Program-made: the position numbers and the translations under genes
In this document: piece after piece, positions 59,143-64,000 of the stretch
Layout of the letters: each line of letters opens with the position of its first letter
Numbering within the stretch: position 1 is the stretch's first letter
Notes under the pieces: model-generated
Told to the model about the DNA's origin: nothing
The model's input: only the letters and a program-made list of their open reading frames with translations
Databases searched by the model: none
Assembly: GCF_016865585.1 (NCBI RefSeq)
Contig: NZ_JAESND010000010.1
Span: 1 to 64,000 of the forward strand
Origin: Jeongeupia naejangsanensis
GTDB lineage: Bacteria > Pseudomonadota > Gammaproteobacteria > Burkholderiales > Chitinibacteraceae
DNA length: 64,000 nt
Direction of reading: 5' to 3'

Positions 59143-59600
59143 CACTTGCCCATCCCGCCGCACGCGGCCGTGGAACTGGTCGGAGTTCGGGTGCCGTCGC
59201 TTTTCAGCGTCAGCGTGCAACCGTTCATGCCGCCCTTGCCGGTTGCGGTCAGCGTATAGAGCTTGGTCGACGAGCTGTAACCGTACGTGTAGTCGAAGTC
59301 GGCATCCTGCGCCGGCGCCCACGACGTCGCCACGACCTTGGTGTCGGACGTCGTCGTCGTCGGGTTGGTCGAAGGCACCGGATAGGACAGCGTCTTCTGG
59401 TAGACGTTTTCCACTGCCAGCGACAGGCTCACCAAGTCGGCGCCGGCCGTCTTGGCCTTGGCGCGCTTCACGTAGTTTGAATAGGCGGGCAGTGCGATGC
59501 TGGCGAGAATGCCGATGATCGCGATCGTGATCATCAGTTCGATCAGGGTGAAGCCGGCCTCGGCACGTGACCGGATCCGGCCGTTTTGACTCAGAAGCAT
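59139..59600 (-). CDS. PilE-like type IV pilin
   Basis: Pilin of 153 aa. Leader of 16 residues ends RAEAG, mature start FTLIELMITIAIIGILASIALPAYSNYV in pattern (class IVa, Glu5 present); a C-terminal pair Cys...Cys suggests a small disulfide loop. It is the first gene of the set. Longer GTG start at 59645 is unlikely. Confidence 0.85.
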   Translation of the reverse strand: MLLSQNGRIRSRAEAGFTLIELMITIAIIGILASIALPAYSNYVKRAKAKTAGADLVSLSLAVENVYQKTLSYPVPSTNPTTTTSDTKVVATSWAPAQDADFDYTYGYSSSTKLYTLTATGKGGMNGCTLTLKSDGTRTPTSSTAACGGMGKW

Positions 59601-59718
59601 GTGATTTTTGTCGTGCAAAAACAGGGGATTCGGACAATTTATCACAGCTGTAAGTCAATCACATAAAACCCCAGCAATCCAGGCAAAGACTTTGTGTAAG
59701 CGGAGCAATTACGCTGAT

Positions 59719-59961
59719 CTACGGCAAGATTTCGCCATGGCACGCGATCAGATCGCGAGACCAGAAGAGGCCATCCCTTCGTAGCCGGCGCAGAAATTGG
59801 TGGAAGTGGTCGACCGCGACATCGCCGTTGCTGCCCATGAAGATGCGTCCAGGTTCGCGGATAAACACATCCCGTACCGACGGACCTTTGCCGTCGGCCT
59901 TCCGCGCACCCTCGACCCGATACGCCGCCGACGCGGTGCCGCGACGAATGTCCGTTGCCGG
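59719..59961 (-). pseudogene. Remnant of a GH1 beta-glucosidase gene
   Basis: On the minus strand this stretch translates to RGTASAAYRVEGA, DGKGPSVRDVF, REPGRIFMGSNGDVAVDHFHQF, in the order of the N-terminus of family GH1 beta-glucosidases (GTATAAYQVEGA, DGRGPS.WD.F, GD.A.DHYH). It has lost the rest of the enzyme and its start, and the following ARRLRRDG... no longer follows the GH1 sequence clearly. About 80 codons remain, between pilE and the 5'-nucleotidase. Confidence 0.75.
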
Positions 59962-59968
59962 CGACGCG

Positions 59969-60859
59969 CTAGCCGTTGGCGATGCCGGCGAGCACCTGTC
60001 CGGTCGGCCCGGCCTGTGCGGCCGAGCGGCAGTGGCCGGCCTGGTCGTCGAAGAAGAAGTCCGGCCCGAGCGCGGCAAGAAACGGCCCCTTCTCGAGCCC
60101 GCCAAGAAACATCGCCTCATCGATCTGGATGTGCCAGTCCATCAGCGTACGGATCGCGCGTTCATGGGCCGGCGCGCTGCGCGCGGTGACCAGCGCGGTA
60201 CGGATCTTCATCGGCGACTCGGCCGACTGCAGCCGGTGCAGTGCTTCGAGGAATGCCTTGAACGGCCCGGCGGCCAGCGGCTCGCGCGAGTGCGCGGCTT
60301 CGTGGGCATGAAAAGCCGGCAGACCATCGGTCTGGAAGACACGTTCGGCGTCATCGGAGAACAGTACCGCGTCACCGTCGAAGGCGATGCGGATTTCGTC
60401 GGGATGTTCGGCCGCACGTACCGAGTCCGGATAGACGTGCGCAGCCGGAAAACCGGCGTCGAGCGCCGCGCGGATGTCGTCGGCATTGGCCGACAGGAAC
60501 AGGTTGGCCTTGAGCGGTCCGAGATAGCGGTACGGTTCGCGCCCCTGGGTGAACACGCCACGCTCGAGTTTGAGACCATGCGCGCCGGCCGAGTGGAAGA
60601 CCCGCAGCCCGCTGGCCGGATCGTTCCGCGACAGGATCACCACTTCGACCCGATGCTCGCCGTCGGCATTGAACGCCAGCAATTTCTTCACCAGCGGCAG
60701 CGCAACGCCGGCGGCGGCGGTTTCCAGCCGCTCCAGCTGCAATGCCATATAGGCAGCGGCCTCGCCCGACTCGAACACGCGGTTCTCTTCCTCGAAGTCG
60801 AGCAGCGCGCGTGAAGAAATTGCCACGACCAGCTTGTTATCCAGCGTAAACGGCATCAT
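59969..60859 (-). CDS. 5'-nucleotidase (cN-I-like family)
   Basis: Protein of 296 aa of the cytosolic 5'-nucleotidase family (Pfam 5-nucleotidase). It begins with [24 protein letters not shown], an N-terminal catalytic-Asp segment, with [15 protein letters not shown] and FFFDDQAGH later. Start ATG 60859 or 60856. Dephosphorylates nucleoside monophosphates. Confidence 0.82.
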   Translation of the reverse strand: MMPFTLDNKLVVAISSRALLDFEEENRVFESGEAAAYMALQLERLETAAAGVALPLVKKLLAFNADGEHRVEVVILSRNDPASGLRVFHSAGAHGLKLERGVFTQGREPYRYLGPLKANLFLSANADDIRAALDAGFPAAHVYPDSVRAAEHPDEIRIAFDGDAVLFSDDAERVFQTDGLPAFHAHEAAHSREPLAAGPFKAFLEALHRLQSAESPMKIRTALVTARSAPAHERAIRTLMDWHIQIDEAMFLGGLEKGPFLAALGPDFFFDDQAGHCRSAAQAGPTGQVLAGIANG

Positions 60860-60926
60860 CTCGATCCGGTTGGCATCCCCACTGCAGTGTAACAGCCCGT
60901 CCCGCGCGGGACGGCAGGAGCGCACC

Positions 60927-61631
60927 ATGATCGACCTGTACTACTGGACCACGCCCAACGGCCACAAGGTCAGCATTTTTCTCGAAGAGACCGGCCTCGA
61001 TTACACGATCCACCCGGTCAACATCGGCAAGGGCGAGCAGTTCGACCCGGCATTCCTGAAAATCGCCCCGAACAACCGCATCCCGGCCATTGTCGACCAG
61101 CACCCGGTCGACGGCGGTGCGCCGATTCCGCTGTTCGAATCGGGCGCGATCCTGCTGTATCTGGCCGACAAGACCGGCAAGCTGATCCCGCAGGACCTGC
61201 GCGGCCGCAATGCCGCGCTGCAATGGCTGTTCTGGCAGATGGGCGGCCTCGGCCCGATGGCCGGGCAGAACCACCATTTCAGCCAGTACGCGCCGGAAAA
61301 GCTGCCGTACGCGATCGAGCGCTACGTGAAGGAAACCGCCCGGCTGTACGCGGTGATGGACAAGCGCCTCGGCGAAGCGGCCTATCTGGCCGGCGACGAG
61401 TACAGCATCGCCGACATCGCCGCCTATCCGTGGGTGGTGCCGTACGAACGCCAGGGGCAGGATCTGGCGAACTTCCCGAACCTGAAGCGCTGGTTCGACG
61501 CGATCGCCGCGCGCCCGGCAGTGCAGCGCGCCTACGCGAAGGCCGAGGCGATCAACCCGCCCAAGCCGATGGACGAAGCCGAGAAGAAGATCCTCTTCGG
61601 CCAGGACGCCGACACCGTGCGCAAACACTGA
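60927..61631 (+). CDS. yfcG: Glutathione S-transferase family protein (YfcG-like)
   Basis: GST fold of 234 aa with the thioredoxin-like N-domain ([21 protein letters not shown]) and helical C-domain ([10 protein letters not shown]). Matches YfcG disulfide-bond oxidoreductases, which have a T in place of Tyr at the start. Good SD (CAGGAG). Confidence 0.9.
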   Translation: MIDLYYWTTPNGHKVSIFLEETGLDYTIHPVNIGKGEQFDPAFLKIAPNNRIPAIVDQHPVDGGAPIPLFESGAILLYLADKTGKLIPQDLRGRNAALQWLFWQMGGLGPMAGQNHHFSQYAPEKLPYAIERYVKETARLYAVMDKRLGEAAYLAGDEYSIADIAAYPWVVPYERQGQDLANFPNLKRWFDAIAARPAVQRAYAKAEAINPPKPMDEAEKKILFGQDADTVRKH

Positions 61632-61676
61632 TCGGTCCACGCGGCCCGTCCGCCGTGGGCGGGCCGGATGCTTCGC

Positions 61677-63830
61677 TCAGCCCGGCATGCCCATCGCCGG
61701 ATCGCTGTTGCTGTGCCTGCCGGTTTCAATCCGGCCGGCAAAGCGCCGGGAGAAACCGCCCGCCGCGCTGACGCTGAAGTCGTACCAGCCGCCCGTCCAT
61801 CCCAGCTGCCAGTGCTGTTCGATCTGCATGCCCGCCGGGACGTCGAACACCCACGGGCCGTCCTGCCGGTAGGCATTGGGCCTGACCGTGAACGTGCACG
61901 CGGCGGTGCCGGTGTTCAGCATGGTCAGGTACACCGCGTTGCCGGCCACCTCGTAACAGACCCGGATTTCCGGATTCGCGCCACCGGCGGCAACCACAGC
62001 GGTATCGCCCTGGAAACCGCGGTGAAAACCGTTCGGCCCGAGCACCCACAGGTCGTACTTGCCCGCGTCGTTGCGCAGCGTGTCCCACAGGTCGTCGAGC
62101 TGTTTGCCCGCTTCCACGGTATAGCGGCGCGGTATCCGGTCCAGATGCAGCCGGTCGTACACGTGGAACACAGCGCCGGCAGTCCCGGTATTGCTGAAGA
62201 TCAGCCGTACGCCGCCCACCGCCGTATCGGCACGGGCGCTGACATGCAGCTCGTACGGCAGCGCGCGTGATGGCCGCACGCCCGGCTGCTGCACCGGACG
62301 TTGCTGCTGCGCTTCGGCCGGCAGCGCGACCTGCGCCAGCGCCTGCTGCTGGGCGCGGATCGTGTCCGCCTGGCTGCGGGTCAGCGCCGGCATGGCCGGC
62401 AGCTTTTCGGTGTTCGGATTGACGAAGTTGAACGCCGAAGTCAGATCGCCGCACACGGCGCGGCGCCAGGCGGAAATGTTCGGCTCGAACACGCCGAAAC
62501 GCTGTTCGAGGAAGCGGATCACCGAAGTGTGGTCGAACACCTGCGAGTTCACCCAGCCGCCGCGGCTCCACGGCGAAATCACGTACATCGGCACCCGCGG
62601 CCCGGGGCCGTAAACGCGCTTGTCCGGCGCCGGCTGCGATGTCGTGCCCGGCGCGACCGGGTGGGTATAGCGCTCGAACGCATCGTCGACCGTCGACAGC
62701 CCGGCACTGCTGCCGTCCGGATTCAGCGACGGTGCCGACGGCGACGGCACGTGATCGAAGAAACCGTCGTTCTCGTCGAAATTGACCAGCAGCACCGTGC
62801 GGCTCCACACCTCGGGATTCGCCGTCAGCGCTTCAAGCACCTGCTGGATGTACCACGCGCCCTGGATCGGGCTGGACGGGCCGGGATGCTCGGAATACGT
62901 GGCCGGTGCGACGATCCACGACACTTGCGGCAGGCTGCCGGCGGCGACGTCGGCACGCAGGCTGTCGAGAAAGCCGCCGTCGGGCATGGTGTTGCCCACC
63001 CCCTTGTAGAGCGGACTGATCGCGTCATGCCCCGCCGCATACGGAATGTAGGGGCTGCCGGCGGAGGTATTGCCGATTGCCTCGTTGGCCTTGCGGTACT
63101 GGCGGAAGCCGGCCAGCGGGTTGTCGCCGAAGTTCTCCGGCAGGTTCTGGTACACCTTCCAGCTGACGCCGGCCTGCTGCAGGCGCTCCGGGTACGTCGT
63201 CCACGTGTAGCCGGTGCCAGACGGACCGAGATCGTCCCACTCGTTCACCACCGCCGCCACGCCGGCACCGGTCGGGCCGTTGGTGCCGGTCCAGAGGAAC
63301 AACCGGTTGGGGTTGGTGCCGGCATGCACGCTGCAATGGTAGGCGTCGCACAGCGTGAACGCATTGGCGAGGGCAAACTGGAAGCCCAGCTCCGCCTCCT
63401 TGTAATACCCCATGGACGCATTGGTCTTGTAACGCGGCCACTGGTTCATGCGCCCGTCGTCCCACGCCGTGTGGGCATCACCCCACGAATGCGGCGTGCC
63501 GCTGACGCGCTGCGCATTGCCCTTGCTGCTGTCGAGGTGGTACGGCATCACCACCCGCGTGCCGTTGCTTTGCTCCCAGACCGACTTGCCGCCGGCAACG
63601 GGAATGCTGAAACGGTCGCCGAAGCCGCGCACGCCCGGCAGCGTGCCGAAGTAATTGTCGAACGAACGGTTTTCCTGCGTCAGGATCACCACGTGCATGA
63701 CGTCGTTGATCGTGCCGGTGGCGTTGTTGGCGGGAATCGCCAGCGCCCGGCGGATCGCCGGCGGAAACATCGCCATCGTCGAACCGATGGCCGCGGCCTG
63801 AAGGAATTTGCGTCGATTGAAGGTCGTCAT
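61677..63830 (-). CDS. Phosphocholine-specific phospholipase C, Tat-exported
   Basis: Protein of 717 aa of the PlcH/PlcN family of phosphoesterases. Twin-arginine signal NRRKFLQAAA at residues 5-14, then active-site segment TQENRSFDNYFGTLPGVRGF. The C-terminal half has two DUF756 domains. Cleaves phosphatidylcholine or sphingomyelin outside the cell. The gene for an accessory PlcR-type protein is not seen. Terminal TGG..., full length. Confidence 0.93.
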   Translation of the reverse strand: MTTFNRRKFLQAAAIGSTMAMFPPAIRRALAIPANNATGTINDVMHVVILTQENRSFDNYFGTLPGVRGFGDRFSIPVAGGKSVWEQSNGTRVVMPYHLDSSKGNAQRVSGTPHSWGDAHTAWDDGRMNQWPRYKTNASMGYYKEAELGFQFALANAFTLCDAYHCSVHAGTNPNRLFLWTGTNGPTGAGVAAVVNEWDDLGPSGTGYTWTTYPERLQQAGVSWKVYQNLPENFGDNPLAGFRQYRKANEAIGNTSAGSPYIPYAAGHDAISPLYKGVGNTMPDGGFLDSLRADVAAGSLPQVSWIVAPATYSEHPGPSSPIQGAWYIQQVLEALTANPEVWSRTVLLVNFDENDGFFDHVPSPSAPSLNPDGSSAGLSTVDDAFERYTHPVAPGTTSQPAPDKRVYGPGPRVPMYVISPWSRGGWVNSQVFDHTSVIRFLEQRFGVFEPNISAWRRAVCGDLTSAFNFVNPNTEKLPAMPALTRSQADTIRAQQQALAQVALPAEAQQQRPVQQPGVRPSRALPYELHVSARADTAVGGVRLIFSNTGTAGAVFHVYDRLHLDRIPRRYTVEAGKQLDDLWDTLRNDAGKYDLWVLGPNGFHRGFQGDTAVVAAGGANPEIRVCYEVAGNAVYLTMLNTGTAACTFTVRPNAYRQDGPWVFDVPAGMQIEQHWQLGWTGGWYDFSVSAAGGFSRRFAGRIETGRHSNSDPAMGMPG

Positions 63831-63878
63831 GATCTGCTTTGGATGGCGGCGGGCAGGACGGTCGCCTGCCCCGCAAGG

Positions 63879-64000
63879 TCAGGGGGCGCAGTGCTTCTGC
63901 GGCTGCGATGCATTCGGCGGCACCGGCGTCGGGGTCACCGGAATCGGCACCGCCGTGGGCGCCGGTGACGGCGCGGGCGACGGTGCCGCCCCTGCGCTGT
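63879..64000 (-). CDS. 3' end of a gene with a Pro-rich C-terminus, cut by the window edge
   Basis: The last ~40 codons before the TGA at 63881-63879 read a Pro/Ala/Thr-rich tail ending in PQKHCAP. This looks like a linker at the C-terminus of an exported protein. The upstream part is outside the window, so no function can be given. It is read in the same direction as the phospholipase gene, about 48 bases upstream of it. Confidence 0.45.
   Translation of the reverse strand, partial: SAGAAPSPAPSPAPTAVPIPVTPTPVPPNASQPQKHCAP

Noticed and set aside
61642-61666. GC-rich hairpin between yfcG and the phospholipase gene
   Set aside because: Only a 7-bp outer stem with a long mismatched interior and no T-run, so it is too weak to call a terminator.

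Overview
The window looks like chromosomal DNA of a G+C-rich betaproteobacterium, most likely of the order Neisseriales. This is an inference from gene content and protein character: rplU-rpmA-obgE divergent from ispB, leuS-lptE-holA-rng, a pilE/fimT/pilV/pilW/pilX-type minor pilin operon, and thiC behind a TPP riboswitch. No insertion sequence, prophage, integrase, CRISPR array or origin was recognised.

Layout. (1) About 0.2-9.4 kb, minus strand: rplU-rpmA, a terminator, then a tightly packed run of obgE, a GT14 glycosyltransferase, an MksF-MksE-GNAT-MksB condensin-like set and a THUMP-domain rRNA methyltransferase. (2) About 9.5-18.2 kb: ispB, tRNA-Pro(CGG), a DUF3135 gene, dinB (minus), then leuS-lptE-holA-rng. 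(3) About 18.2-42 kb, minus strand: a complete Wzx/Wzy-dependent surface polysaccharide (O-antigen-like) locus. In transcription order it has wzz, nine legionaminic acid genes (legB, legC, legH, legI, legG, ptmE, ptmF, legF, ptmA), wzx, a GT4 transferase, wzy, an unrecognised GT-B-like protein, the acetamidino set wbuX-wbuY-wbuZ, the UDP-L-FucNAc set fnlA-fnlB-fnlC, the transferase wbuB, wbuC and a WecA-like initiating transferase. (4) About 42-55 kb: a degenerate pcm homologue, riboswitch-thiC, a YdeP-type molybdopterin oxidoreductase with fdhD, the dTDP-L-rhamnose genes rfbBDAC, rlhA, a nucleotidyltransferase and a YejK/NdpA nucleoid protein. (5) About 55-64 kb: a pilin operon ending in an unusually large (about 746 aa) pilin-like protein, a remnant of a GH1 beta-glucosidase gene, a 5'-nucleotidase, a YfcG-type GST, a Tat-exported phosphocholine-specific phospholipase C, and the 3' end of a gene cut by the window edge.

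How the genes work together. The polysaccharide locus contains everything needed to predict a repeat unit with an initiating HexNAc-type sugar, an L-FucNAc or acetamidino-L-fucosamine residue and a legionaminic acid residue, followed by flipping (Wzx), polymerisation (Wzy) and length control (Wzz). The wbuX-wbuY-wbuZ-fnlABC-wbuB-wbuC order is, from memory, the order of the Escherichia coli O145 locus. The legI-legG-ptmE-ptmF-legF-ptmA order is that of the Campylobacter jejuni flagellin glycosylation genes. The locus therefore looks like an assembly of two known modules. Its base composition is visibly lower in G+C than the flanks, lowest in about 18-31 kb, which suggests horizontal acquisition in more than one step.

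The candidates I consider most worth pursuing are the legionaminic acid/acetamidino polysaccharide with its unassigned transferase, the oversized pilin tip candidate, and the condensin operon with an acetyltransferase gene embedded in it.
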